DNA from: Oreocharis arfaki
Lineage: Eukaryota > Chordata > Aves > Passeriformes > Paramythiidae
Assembly (NCBI GenBank): GCA_013398015.1
Contig: VZRR01007624.1
Span: forward strand, 5,626-69,625
Direction: 5' to 3'
Length of the DNA stretch: 64,000 nt
A program made the translations under genes and the position numbers. Shown piece after piece: positions 48,611-60,500 of this stretch. The notes beneath the pieces are model-generated. The model saw only the letters and a program-made list of their open reading frames with translations. It was not told the origin of the DNA and did not search any database. Within the stretch, counting starts at the first letter, position 1. Each line of letters begins with the position of its first letter.

Positions 48611-50600
48611 AAAATTTTAAGTCAACCCCACAGCTATGGCTTCTCATAATTCTCCTGTGACAGAAGTCTCAAGGGCAAGCTGCAGGGACACAGTTAAGAA
48701 AAGCAATTCTGGCACATTTAGCCCCAAACCCCCCAGGCGTACCCAAAGGTCACCTCGCTGAAACACCCCACTCTGTGGAGCCTGGAACTCCACTGAAGCT
48801 GAGCTGGAAATGCTTATGATTCATAACACAGATAGCATCTAATGGTTGGGTTATTTTCCTTTAATAAACCTTTTCTGAACCCAACTATTTTTCCTCTCTT
48901 TGTCCCCACCCCTCATCCTGCTTCCGCCAATAAAGGCATTTCCTACTGCAGCCACAGGAACACTCCATCACTGCACCAAAATTTCCTACAGCCTTCCCAA
49001 CATTCGTCCTCTGAAACACCTGAATCTGTATGAAGGCTTTCACACAGCTGAATAGCTCACAGGAAAACCAGGAGAAGAACTCAGCAAGAAGTTGACAAGT
49101 CAACCAGCAGGTAGCTGGATCAGCTCTGCCCCTCATTCCCAGAGAGCAGTTGGTGTAAACTTCCGTGGGGTGGAGGGTGGGGAGGAGGGAATGGGACATC
49201 CCTATGTTGAAGCAATGCTCTGCCTCCCCTGCACTCAACTATCACGAATTTCAGCTACAGGGTTTTGTTTTGAAATCCCTAATTTTCACATTGTGTTTAC
49301 TGATTTGAGCAGATAAAGCATTAGTTAGATCAAACAGCTTATTAACTTTCAGGAGAGATATATTTCTTCCTGATTATATAATTTGTTGCAGGGGTATACT
49401 AGGTTTGGGCATTAAACCACCTTTTAATTTTTTTTTTTCCAAAGAGTATGAACATGGGTTATTCCTGGGTGGAGGAACATTATTGTTGCAAGCCTGGACT
49501 GTGCCCAGTCTCACCTGGAACACAGAGAAAAGGTACAGCTCTGGTGACGTGGTGGGTGCTGTCATTTGTGTTCTGCTCACTGGAAAGGTCCCACCCAAGC
49601 CCTGTTTGTACTCAGTGAACATGGGGTGTCCCTACTGCAGAGATAAGCGGCGAATGGGTGACACTGGGATGGCACTGCAGGAGCAGCTGTGCTCGTCTGG
49701 CCCATCCAAGGGCTGCAGGACCTGGCAGGAGGGATCAGAGCAGGTGATTTCAGGCTCTGCTGTGCAGCTCCTGGGGGAAACAGCAGCACTGCTTTTCAGA
49801 AGGATTATTTTTCATTTGATTTGACTTTTTTGTTGCCAGTAAAAGATCCCTGCAAACATCGAGCTTTTAAATTAAAGGGAGTTAATGAAAGTGTACCTGT
49901 GGTAACTATTACCAGATCCCTTGTACATTCAACAGTCGCATTAAGATGATTTCTTATTATCTCTAAATCCATTCCAGAGGTATGTTCTCGCTGTTACAGC
50001 CCTCCTGTGCACCATTGCAGGTGCAGGTTTGCTGCCCAGCATGGCAGATAAAATACTGTCCAACTGTGTTGCTACAGCCCCGACTTGGTTTTTCAATTTT
50101 TTTTCTGAGACAGATGAGCTAGGGCTTACCAGGAGCCCTGCTCAACCCTGCCTGTGGATAAAGCATGTTCTCGTACCCACATCCCCGGGGCATTCCTACT
50201 TCACCTAAAAGGAGAGACTTTTTGTTCTAAGAACGGCAATGCAGTTTTCAGCTGAGACTGTGCTGCGTTGTATGAAACAATATCGAGCAAGACAGAAAGG
50301 GAATATTGTTTTGGCGTAGACAAGGCTGCCACACCCACTCCAGTCCCCTGAATGGATTAGGCAGGGTTTACTAGCAAGGCAGACTGCCCAGAATATATTT
50401 GGTGCATTGTCAGTCATAGGTAGCCCATGAAATACACATTTTCATACAGCAGTTGCTTCATCTTGATTGAACCAGGCTTTCGTCCCTGAGCTCTTCTCTC
50501 TGATACAGATGGGGAGCTTTGCCACTTCTTTAGTTTTGGTCCAGTTCTGAGTCATTGATTGTTCCTAATTCACAAGGCCTCAAGGTTTTTTGGGGGAAAT
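48611..50600. other. Unique sequence with a G-quadruplex motif
   Basis: A four-tract G-quadruplex motif lies at 49167-49189. An open plus frame of 139 codons (49405-49824) has no supporting evidence. No repeats or RNA genes are recognised. Confidence 0.5.
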
Positions 50601-50792
50601 ATTTCTTTACTGAGAGGTCAGGTCAAACACTGGAAGCAGATTCCTAGAGACCTAGTCAGTGCCTCAAGCTTGTTGGTGTTTAAGAGGCATTTGGATAACA
50701 ACCTTAATAACATGCTTTAATTTTTGGGCAGCCCTGAAGTGGTCAGGCAGTTGGACTGGATGACCACTGCAGGTCCCTTCCAACTGAAATAT
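50601..50792 (+). mobile_element. CR1 LINE 3' fragment
   Basis: ATTTCTTTACTGAGAGGTCA, CAAACACTGGAAGCAG, GTTTAAGAGGCATTTGGATA, AGTTGGACTGGATGACC and CAGGTCCCTTCCAACTGAAA identify the 3' UTR. The expected octamer tail is replaced by a pyrimidine microsatellite that begins where the tail should be. Confidence 0.88.
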
Positions 50793-50880
50793 TTTCTCTT
50801 CTCTTCTCTTCTCTCTTCTCTCTTCTCTCTTCTCTCTTCTCTCTTCTCTCTTNCCCTTCTCTTCCATTCTCTTCCATTCT
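50793..50880. repeat. (TCTTC/TCTCTTC)n pyrimidine microsatellite with an unresolved base
   Basis: About 88 bp is nearly pure C/T, made of CTCTT and CTCTCTT units and ending in CTTCCATTCTCTTCCATTCT. Position 50853 is N, the only ambiguous base I noticed in the window, as expected for a length-unstable tract. Confidence 0.95.
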
Positions 50881-50899
50881 ATACTGCTTTTGTTGGACC

Positions 50900-50947
50900 C
50901 ACAAGCACAAGGTGCACCACAAGCACAAGGTGCACCACAAGCACAAG
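50900..50947. repeat. 18-bp tandem repeat, 2.7 copies
   Basis: The unit CACAAGCACAAGGTGCAC is repeated at 50900-50917 and 50918-50935, with a 12-bp partial copy to 50947. The copies are identical. It lies 20 bp after the pyrimidine microsatellite. Confidence 0.95.
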
Positions 50948-52878
50948 CTGAGAGTGGCTGGTCAATGCACTCCCTTTGCTCATGTCATTGGGGTTGTTAC
51001 ACGCTTTGGCTGTCACTGCCTGCAGCTCCAGAGCCTCCTCTCTTAATGTGAATTGCAATATCCACAAGACAGAGGCTTGAAAACAATTAGGAGTTGCCTT
51101 TTTATCTTCAGGTAGAAGTGAGAAAAAGAGCTGCTGAAGTGTTTCCTCCTGGGAAAGACTGTGGAATAAAAACTTCGGGTCAAAATGAGCAAAGCCATAT
51201 CTACACATGAGGCAGTTGTCTTTCACTCCTGAGCTCTGTGGGTTGGTCTGAGGAACTCTGTCCTTCTAGGCAGCAAGAATCTGCCCCCAGACCCCATCTC
51301 ACCCTCCCCTGGACACAAGCAATATTTGGGATGTTCTGAATACGGCAGAGAGCCACAGCTGCTTTGGTGCCATGGAGCTGAGGGGTGGCTGTGCCCATCT
51401 GCAGTGCCAGGACCTGATGTGCCATCAAGTGTTTGGAAGAGGAGCTGGGAACCCCATCACAGTGCTGAGGGAGATGTGGCATTTAGCAAAGCTTAACTTC
51501 TTGCTGCATGGCAGCGCCTCACATTCAGCATTTCACAGGTAGCACTGGGACTGAGTATAAAGATGTTGTCACTAAGCAACAAAACACGGATTTTGCAGGA
51601 GATAGTAAGGTGATATTAAATCTCCTCTCCTCCTGCCTCCTCTCCAATGCACCAAGGCCACCAGAACCAGTCTTACCTGTGTGCTGGTGGGGAGCCAGCA
51701 GGAGGACTGGTAGATGAGGGAAGAGAGGACAAGAGTATCGTGGACTGATTGAAACCAGATGTTCCAGGTGTGAAGGGAGAGCCCAGACAGGCAGGAGTCT
51801 TTCTGTCCTCTCAGTGCCTAACTTTGAAATCAGGCAGGCAGCAGAGCAGGGCAGGAGGTGGACAAGCCATGAGAGGCACTTGAACACAGAGAGGGGGGAC
51901 TTCATCCGCAGCACAGGACTCAGGACTCTCTCTGAGCATTCCAAACCCTGAAACCCAGGGTTTGAATGAACAGGAAAAATGGTACAGTCTACTTGCAGAA
52001 AAGTGATACTGAGGACAGTAAGGGACCATGAAATAAGTAAATCTGATGTCAGAAAAAAATTCCTTGAAACTAAAAATCTAAAGCAAGGGGAAAAAGAGGT
52101 TTGTAACTGAGCAACAGAGCAGTGAGCAAGACTGGTGCAGGGGCTTTGTCAGTGTTGAAAGCAGACTCCTGCCTGGTCTGTGATCAATGCCCAGCATCAC
52201 TGCTCTTTGCCTTGCCACCAAAACCACCAGCCAATGTCCCCATCACAACGAGTAGAGGCAAACTGACCCCAGTGACGGTGATGGGTGGCACATTTCCATT
52301 AGTGTCCTGCATGTGCAAACAGATAGAGCGTCACCTCCCAGCTGCCAAAACACTGCTGCCTTATCTACAGTGCAGCCAGGGGTGCAGGGAACAGAGAGAG
52401 GGAAAATATGACCATGCTCGTTCGGGAACAGCTCAAAAAACCTCTCAGCTGAGGGTCTCAGCAGGGCAGGTTTGCACTAAGCAGAGATAAAGCTGCTGCA
52501 GGTTTCCCTCTTCCCCTGGACATTTCACACGTGTGGTCCCCAGGAGAGCTGTATTTCCCCATCATGTGGCTCCTTGCTGACAGGCTGCCTGGTGCCCTGC
52601 TCGCCCAGAAGGTCACCGTACACCTGGACCACGGTGGGTGTAGTGGAAAGGAAAAGTACTGGGAATGAGCCACAGTCCTCGTGTTTGTACCACAGCGGCT
52701 GAAGAGTCCATGTACAAACCTGAACCCCGTGGAACTGCATCCTGGATGGGGAGGGAAAGGGGTTTGCTCTGTCTGCTCTCCAAAGAAATGAGTCTCCTAT
52801 GTTCAGAGTTGGTGTCCAGAGGTATCTCCCTGGGTCCTTTGAAACTTTTAAACACATTTGCTAACTTCACACATGTTT
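50948..52878. other. Unique GC-richer sequence, no proven gene
   Basis: Overlapping open frames occur on both strands (for example 51525-51944 minus and 52525-52857 minus). The last has protein-like codon choice but no identity. Confidence 0.45.
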
Positions 52879-53169
52879 GATGGGACAGGACACAGCGATT
52901 TATAGGACAAGGGGAAATGGCTTTAAACTGAAAGAAAATAGGTTTAGATTGGTCATTAGGAAAAAATTCTTTACAGTGAGAGGGGTGAGGCCCTGGCCAA
53001 GGTTGCCCAGAGAAGCTGTGGCTGCCCCTAGATCCCTGGAATTGTTCAAGGCCAGGTTGGGCAGGGCTGGCAGCAACCTGTGATAGTGGAAGGTGTGTCT
53101 GCCCATGGCAGGGGGGTTGGAATGAGATCCTCAAGGTTCCTTCCAACCCAGATCATTCTGTGGTTCTGA
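52879..53169 (+). mobile_element. CR1 LINE 3' fragment
   Basis: Landmarks are ATAGGACAAGGGGAAATGGC, GAAAATAGGTTTAGATTGGT, GGTGAGGCCCTGGCCAAGGT, TTCAAGGCCAGGTTGGGCAG, CATGGCAGGGGGGTTGGAAT and a CATTCTGTGGTTCTGAT tail. It is 5'-truncated at about 290 bp. Antisense open frames here come from the CR1. Confidence 0.95.
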
Positions 53170-55161
53170 TTTATCTCATCCGAATGCATTGGTCTGGTAA
53201 GTGGATGCATCCATCTCAACCCATCACCATGGCCTCTCTTTACACCCACTGGTAAAAACCAGGCATTTCAGGTTGGAAACTTCCCTGATGCAGGGTGGGT
53301 GTTTCCTTACAGAGCCCCCTTGTCCTGTGGATTTTTTGGGAAGCACAGATCATGTGGCTCCTGTTCATATCTAGTGTTTCTAAATAAAGAGGTTTGTGTT
53401 AACAACACCACTGACCTCTCCTGTTGTTTTTCTCAAGAGAGTTTGTGTGACTCCGAGCCCCCAGTATGAACAAGCTTTAGAGGACATGATTTTATATTGA
53501 AACCAACAGCAGCAACATTTGGAGAGTAAACAAAGAGGAAAATCTGATAGATTTACCCAATACTTGTGTTGAAAAGATCCCAAAGCATTTGCACCCATTT
53601 TGTCTTATTTTTGTGCTAAATTAAATGCACATTATCCACCTATCACCACGTGCAAGTGGATTACATTGATATACAATTCAAATACTACAGACCTGGGCCA
53701 GGTCCCTGCAGTCCCTCTCCCTCAAGAGACTTGTAAAGACACAGCCCTGGCCAGGACTTCAGCCAAGAGGAGAAAGACAGGAGCACCTTCTTTCTCTTCC
53801 CCTTATAAAGAGAGTCTTGTGAGACTCAGCTCTGCATGGAAGCGGGAGATGGGATGAGATGGGATGGGATGGACAAGCTTTATGCCTTCTCCACGTTTAT
53901 GGAGGATGCCATGGTAGGGAAGGACAATTCTTACCTGGTCTGCCTTGTGTTAGGGCTTTGCAATGGTGGCATCTTCTCTGGTGACATCTTCCATGTAAGC
54001 AAATGCCCAGAGCTGGCTGTAGGGTTCATTTTAATAAATTAAATTCTCCTGTTCAAGTCATATTTCATGGCTCTTCTGTTCTTCTCTTTGCTTAATTTAC
54101 ATTCACATTACCTTTGCTCTTGTGCTCTCTCCAGGGATCTGCAGACACCCTGGCTGGCAAGGTGACATCCTGCTGGGGTGACATCCTTCTGCATCCCTGG
54201 AGTCCATATCCCCAAAACACACATACCACATTTGCAGCAGAGGGGAGCACATTCAAATACGTGTTCCATAAATCCTTTTAATTCTCAGGAGCCTGTGACC
54301 TTTCTCAAGCCAGAGGTGAGGAAAAGCACAATCATTATTAAACTGGTGAATTGAGAGTTGGGGGGGCAGGTGTTGGTGGTTTTTTGGTTTGGGTTGTTTT
54401 TTCAGGAATAAATAAAAGGATGAAAGGGGCAAAAGTTCTCTGTTTCACAGCTCCTTAGGTCACACTTCATATTAAGGTTCCACTTAGAAGGAGCACATAA
54501 TTTCTTGATACGTGTTGAGGTGATTGATGAATCATTTATTGTGTATTGCTATTGAACTGCTGGTCTCCAGAGCTGTGATTTAACCATCCATAACACCTGC
54601 AGCTGCCGTGGACAAGGCCATCGATAATGCTGGAACACAAAGTATTTGTGTGCACAACGTGCTTACCACATCTAACATTTATGAATGCTTTATAAACAAT
54701 TTATAAATGAAATCTTAATATACAGCGTAACCTATTTTTAATGTTGTGGCAGTTACGTAACCCATTTCACCTTGATTCATCTCAGTTAACTTTGGGCACC
54801 TCATGGAGGTGTCTCTGTTTGTAGCCGTGTAGCTTTTCCCTCCCTTCCTCCCACTGCTCATTTATCCCTGTTCTGCCCCAAAAGTTCTGGTCTGGAGTGC
54901 TGCAGCCTCACAGGCTTCTGTGTGATGATGCAGCTTCTCATCAGCAACTTGCTCGCGTGTGCACACACTAAAGGAAAACACTCCTCTGCCTTTACTCTCC
55001 CCTTTTCAACACAAACCCACTGCACGGGTTCAGCCTCGTGTGGCCACATGAAGAAGTGAATCAGGCAAAGGAATTGGGAGGGAATGGCATCTCTGCTCTG
55101 GATCTGAGTTATTGGGAAAGGAGGTGGAAGGCAGATGCCTGAATTAGACCGTGGCATCGCT
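53170..55161. other. Unique sequence with a candidate conserved island
   Basis: (GGGAT)n-type pentamers lie at 53846-53872. About 54480-54800 is repeat-free and dense in developmental transcription-factor core motifs. No exon is established. Confidence 0.5.
53846..53872. repeat. (GGGAT)n pentanucleotide microsatellite
   Basis: GAGATGGGATGAGATGGGAT continues as GGGATGG, about five units. Confidence 0.85.
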
Positions 55162-55449
55162 TCAGCCACCAGCCTGGACCAGTCTGTAAGACATGGGCAG
55201 ACTTTGGAGAGCAGAAGGGCCCCATTTCTGACAGAGATTAGTGATGACATCCTCATAGTCATCAACATGATGCTCACTGTTAAACTGTTTCAATACCTGG
55301 CCTGATTTCTCTCTGGCAGCATCTACATTGTTTTGTTCAAGCTGAACCCAGGCTGAAGAGGGGCTGAAATTGCCCTTCTCCAGCCATGGCATCAGAGAAC
55401 GCTGGGCCGTAACAAATTCTTCTCTGCAGACGATCCACTGCTCCCTCAT
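55162..55449 (-). CDS. Candidate exon or pseudogene fragment, spectrin-repeat-like
   Basis: A 95-codon frame is open on the minus strand and begins right after a TTTCTTAG acceptor-like site. Seen: helical, heptad-friendly sequence with MREQWIVCREEF and then SLMPWLEKG near the start. A charged middle (EQNNVDAAREKSGQ) leads to DDYEDVITNLCQKW. Known: spectrin-type repeats have a Trp in helix A, a WL-E pair and a final L--KW, and this order fits. Inferred: it may be one internal exon or a decayed exon of a spectrin-repeat protein. A CAG|GTATTG donor-like site lies after residue 51, although the helical pattern continues past it to about residue 75. I cannot name the gene. It could be chance. Confidence 0.25.
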   Translation of the reverse strand: MREQWIVCREEFVTAQRSLMPWLEKGNFSPSSAWVQLEQNNVDAAREKSGQVLKQFNSEHHVDDYEDVITNLCQKWGPSALQSLPMSYRLVQAGG

Positions 55450-57050
55450 CTAAGAAATGGTGCTGTGCTGCCTCATTGTGAACATATGCCTTCCCTTATG
55501 CCAAGTGATTTCTGCCAGAGCAGCTCCTGAGGACTTTTCCTGTGGCTGTGGAGATGGGGAGGCTGGGAGGATGTGCAGGCACCAGCCCCTGGGAGAGAAA
55601 CACTTGGAAGCACAACTGCAAGCAGGAGGTGGCTGAGCACAGCTTCGCCTGGTGCACAGCGGCTGGGCACAGCACTGGGGACAATGTGGCTTCCCAGGCA
55701 AGTCTGTGCATCTGATCTACACCTCCAGGGTGCGTTGGTACAGGCACACACTGAGCACATCTCGGCCTGGAAGGATCTTCTGCACTCCCAGACTTGTACA
55801 GACACAGTGCCAGATTTTGGTGAGATGCCTTCTCCTTGTACCAGGGTTCTAGGGAGTGGTGATGGCCCATGCAACACAACGGGCCTCCATGTCAAATCTG
55901 CAGGTTCAGATGAATTGCAGGTTCAGATGAAGATTGCATATCTGGGCACAGGGTTAGCGAACTTCCCAGGGAGATGCGTGACTGAATCAGCTTTCAAAAC
56001 AGGGCCTATTAATGTGTTTCTGTGGATGTGTTTAACATTAGGCACATGCATGGATATCTTGCTGAATCAGGAGCACAGGGACAGTAAGTAAGCAATGTAT
56101 GTTAACTGACATGTCACCTACACACAAAACCGCACTGATGTTATGGAATTGATGCATTGTGAATGCAGTGGCCTAAAGTATCCTTCCAACAAGAAACATC
56201 AGATTGTAACGAAATAGACAAGACCCTGTTCAACTGAAGTAGCTCAAGATGCTTTAAAAAGAGGATATTTGAGAGTCAAACTCCAGCTTAGCAGATGAAA
56301 TTGGGTTTGAAGCAATTTTTTCCCCAACATGAACAAAGTGTTAGCAGGGCTCTAATAGAGATGCAGAGGAAGGAAAAAAAGAAAGGGACAAGTTGATCCT
56401 TTCTTCTGGGACCAAACAAAGAAAAGCAGAAAAGTGCAGTGAGTGGAAGAGTTAGTGGGAAGGATGAGGTGAGAAAGAGCAAGATGAGAAGCTAAGAGCT
56501 AAAAAGATGCTGAACAACCCAAGAACCCTGACCTAACCCCAGAATGAAACAGCTGCCATAGAACACTTGACATAAACATTTTGTCCAGATTTTTGCCTTT
56601 TCTATATTAAGAAAAGAACATTAGTGTTTGCAAAGCTCTGTAAAGAAGCTACCTGTATGAAAGGCTTCAAATCCCCCCTGTGCCCGCACAGCTGAGCTGA
56701 AGCCCAGAGCTCCAGAAGGCTTGGTTCCACGCAGGGGAGCTGGCAGCCAGCACTGCTCTGGGGTGTGTAGTGCAAGCAGGATGGATGCACAGCCAGATTC
56801 CAGGGACAAACAAAGTGCCCACACCCAGGAAGGGAGCCAGAGGACCCGGGGAAGGGAGGGTGCAGCTGGTTCTCACCAAGGAAACCTTAGGAGTTTCTAG
56901 ATTGGGAATCCAAACACAGGAGCCCCAGGACTGCTTGATGGAAGGAGTTCAAACAAGGCTGGGCATCAGATGGTTTTTAAGTGCTTGCAGTCAGTCTTCC
57001 AGGATGGTCCTTCCAGCCTTTGAGCTGTTTCTAGGAGGATGGAAAGGGCA
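55450..57050. other. Unique sequence with overlapping open frames, no gene called
   Basis: Several long frames overlap on both strands between 55473 and 56091 (up to 172 codons on plus, 140 on minus), which is what GC-rich noncoding DNA yields. A 17-bp tandem duplication lies at 55900-55931. No family is recognised. Confidence 0.45.
55900..55931. repeat. 17-bp tandem duplication
   Basis: GCAGGTTCAGATGAATT (55900-55916) is followed by GCAGGTTCAGATGAA (55917-55931). Confidence 0.9.
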
Positions 57051-57270
57051 ATAGAATCATGAAATGCTTTGGGTTGCAAGGAACATTTACGGGTCCAGTT
57101 CCAACTCCCCAGCAATGAGCAGGGACATCCTCAACTGGATCAGGTTGCTCAGAGCCCTGAACAACCCAACCTGGAATGTTTCCAGGGATGGGGCAGCCAG
57201 CACCTCTCTGGGCAGCCTGTGCCAGGGCCTCACCACCCTCAACATCACCATTGATCCACTGAGGAATTTC
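57051..57270 (-). mobile_element. CR1 LINE 3' fragment, antisense (inner copy)
   Basis: ATAGAATCATGAAATGCTTT, GGGTTGCAAGGAACATTTAC, AACCTGGAATGTTTCCAGGG, GGGCAGCCTGTGCCAGGGCC and a GAGGAATTTC end are reverse-complement CR1 landmarks. Its truncated 5' side abuts the 3' tail of a second CR1 with no unique DNA between them. Confidence 0.92.
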
Positions 57271-57530
57271 ACAGAGTCACAGATTAAGCCAAGTTTGAAG
57301 GGATCTACAAGAATCAGCAAATCCAACTCCTGGATCTTCACAGGACCATCCCCAAGAGTCCCACCATGTGCTTCAGAGCATTGTCCAAACACTTCTTGAG
57401 CTCTCTCAGGCCCTGGGCTGTGACCCCTTCCCTGGGGAGCTGTTCCAGTGCCCAACCACCCTCTGGATGAAGAACCTTTTCTTAATATCCAACTTAAACT
57501 TCCCCTGACACAACTTCAGGCCATTTGTTG
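57271..57530 (-). mobile_element. CR1 LINE 3' fragment, antisense (outer copy)
   Basis: It starts ACAGAGTCACAGATTAAGCC and continues GGGATCTACAAGAATCAGCA, AAATCCAACTCCTGGATC, CCTTCCCTGGGGAGCTGTTC and TTAATATCCAACTTAAACTT. It is a different CR1 subfamily from its neighbour and matches 42925-43438 in type. Confidence 0.92.
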
Positions 57531-60500
57531 CCTTTCATGTGAGCGCCTCTCTCCCCCTTCAGCTGGCAATGAATAGGCACTGACACAGGAGCCACACTAT
57601 GTTTCACCACCTCTGAGATCATCTAGGAAGAGAAAGTTTGAGTGAAGCTGAAATTTCAGTTCCAGGGTCAAACACATTCTTTCAGAGACACAGCATCAGG
57701 AGATATGCATTATTATCAGCAAAACCACACAAGAACACAACCAAGAACTACAGACAGAAGAGACTGGCAGACGTGTAAATAACAAGACACAAGTATTTAT
57801 TCAGTTAAAGTTACATAACTTACGCTTCTCCAGTGCATTCATACATGGGACCAACATCTGCTCTCAGCAATGGCCATTTAAATTAGGAATAATTCATCGC
57901 AACCACTGGTTCGTATCAGATTTACAATGAACAGTTCAGCTCATCATGTTCAAAATAATTGCTGGGTGTTTCAGAGAAAGAAAAAGAAGTTTTCAGTACC
58001 AGAAGCAGATAAGACAAGTGTCATCCTTCTTTCAAGCGCTACAAGGACCAACCCTGACAGCAACCCCAGTGATTTTAAGCACCTTTCCCTCAACCCTTCT
58101 CCAAATTACACTAACACTTAAATATCTTCCTTCTGGACAAGTCAAAAAATGATCCCCAGAAGGAAGAATTTCTTGTGTTTCATCTCTCTCACCAAGACAA
58201 GTAGAAGTGTGAGAAAATTGGGGAAGATATCATAAATGCCAAAAGCAACTAAGCATCCAAGTTGACAAGGGACAGAGTAGTCTACTATATAATGAACAGA
58301 TAGACCTTTAAGGGTCAGCTCACACATAAGAACTTATATTTATGTGCACATATGGCAGATTTATAATGGTATGTTGGATACCTAGAAAATATGCAGCTTG
58401 CTTTCGTTATAATAAAACCTGTTCCCATTCCAACAGCTTCAGTGGGCTGTGGATCAGGATCCTTTTTAAGTAGAAGGCACAGAAATGTTGCATCCCAGGA
58501 CAGGCTCCACAGAATAAGACTTTCTCTTCTCAGAGAACGTTGCCAAAAAATTAATTAGAGAATAGTCCCTTAGCTGGGTAAATTGAAGCATCCTGATTGC
58601 AACAGCATCTACTTTACAATATTTTTATTTCAAATGCAATGTGGGCCTTATAAAGCATTAGCTGTATTCCTAGAATCTGCAGATTATCTTCTGGGAACAC
58701 TGAATGAAACCCAATTTGGAATTTGCTGCAACACTGTTGTACAACATAGTACAGACACACGTCAAAACCAAGCTTTTATGGAGAAGATGAACTGGTTTAG
58801 CTCCTGCTCTCCGTGGACCTTATACTTCTGTGTATTGCCTATCCAGTGACAGAGAATTCAGCCTCATGGCACAATCTGGTCAGCCAAGCTCCACCAACAC
58901 AGTGAAACAGGCCCAACTCAGCTCTTGGACCCTCTTTCCATGGGTGTCTCTGGCCCAGAGCCACTGTGCCAGTCTAAGGAACAGTTTTGTTACTGGACAT
59001 GGCTGGCACCTGGCACAGCAGTAAACCATTGCAAATAAATCTTCAGCAGGTCTCAGATTTTCATCCGGTCAAGACCAAAAACTTCCACCTTCAAGGCTGA
59101 GTACAGAGCCACAGCTCAAGCACAAACACTGATAACACTGCCACAACACAGGTTTTTAGAGATAACACCCGGCATACACTGGAAATAGAGCTACCATGCT
59201 ACAGCTGTAGTTCCCTCGGGTGAGGAGTGTATTTAGGACGAACAGCCATTTGCAAGCATGCAATGAATGGAGCTTTGAGCACTGTCTTTCCTATGGAAAA
59301 CACCAGTCACATCTAAAAGTACTCCTGGGAGTGGTGCAGAGAGCCTGAACTGAGCAGGAAGGGCCAGGCCAGGCATTCAGTGGGGGCCCATGTTTGCATG
59401 AACTCTAAACACACAAAGAATCTGCGAAGAGGTTGTGAGTGTAGATTTAAACCATGTAGAGCTAGCTGGAGTGTCCCTGCCACATCTTGGTGCATCCACC
59501 TCCAAAAGCAAACTACCACCAAATATAACTATGTATTTAAGAAAAGACTGAGATAGGTTTTAAACATATGGTCCATGAAATAATGTATTAATCATACAGC
59601 TAAGACATTTCCCTGCTTTACATGGGGTAAAAACATGTCTCACTATACAAAAACATTGTTCTGAAAAACAGGCTAAATTATCAGTACATTCAACAACTAC
59701 TTTTACACTCAGGAATTCCATGGCCTTAATTGCCTAATAATTAAAAAAACCCCCAAACTTGAAAGTAAACAAAAAGAGGAAAAAACAGACACATTCAAAA
59801 AGCAGTATATTAGAATGAAAAATCTGAGGAGAAGAGTTTGCAAAAACTCATGAAAAGTTCTATTAATGATCATCTTATTAATTCTGGTGTATCTTTAGGT
59901 GTCTGCAAATGTTTCAAGTGACTGTGACTGTGTAAAACAGAACTGTGAAAGCCCATATTCACAGGCAAGCCTTAGGCAGCCCAAAAGTTGGCTTATTTAT
60001 TCTCTCAAGGACAAAACTCTTTTGCTCTTCCTCACCCTCTCTCCTTTCTAGTTCATAGATCTGCCAAACTAAAGTGACTTTACCAGGAGCAATTGGTACT
60101 GGGCTCAGGGGAGGCAGAGAATAACTGGAGGCACATTTGCTATTCCTACTTTCAGTAACACACTAAAAAGCATCACTACTGCCATTTGCTACCAAAGACA
60201 CCAAATTCTCAGCAAGCAAATGAATGAGAACAAGCCAGTGAACAAACCTAACAGAGATCTATACCCCAAGGGAACATGCCATGGGTCCAGCATAAACCAG
60301 GAGGAATTTCATACAGACACACAAATCTCATTGAAAAATGATCAAACAGGATTATTCAAACTGGATTTAAGACCTTCAAACACATGGCTAAATTCAGCAC
60401 TCAAGACCCTTTCAAACCACTGATATCAATGGAGTATATTGAAGTATAATGCATATATTAGTAGTTTCAAAGGCTTTCTGGAAACAGAGGAAAACTTCCG

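Noticed and set aside
52613..53146. 177-codon minus-strand open frame
   Set aside because: Its first half is antisense CR1; the remainder is covered by the separate low-confidence finding at 52525-52857.
55473..56091. 172-codon plus-strand frame and 140-codon minus frame in the same interval
   Set aside because: They are mutually overlapping and unrecognisable, and the plus frame runs through a recent 17-bp tandem duplication.
56930..57030. Possible degenerate CR1 before the copy at 57051
   Set aside because: GTTCAAACAAGGCTGGGCAT and CCTTCCAGCC hint at CR1, but the order and tail are missing.
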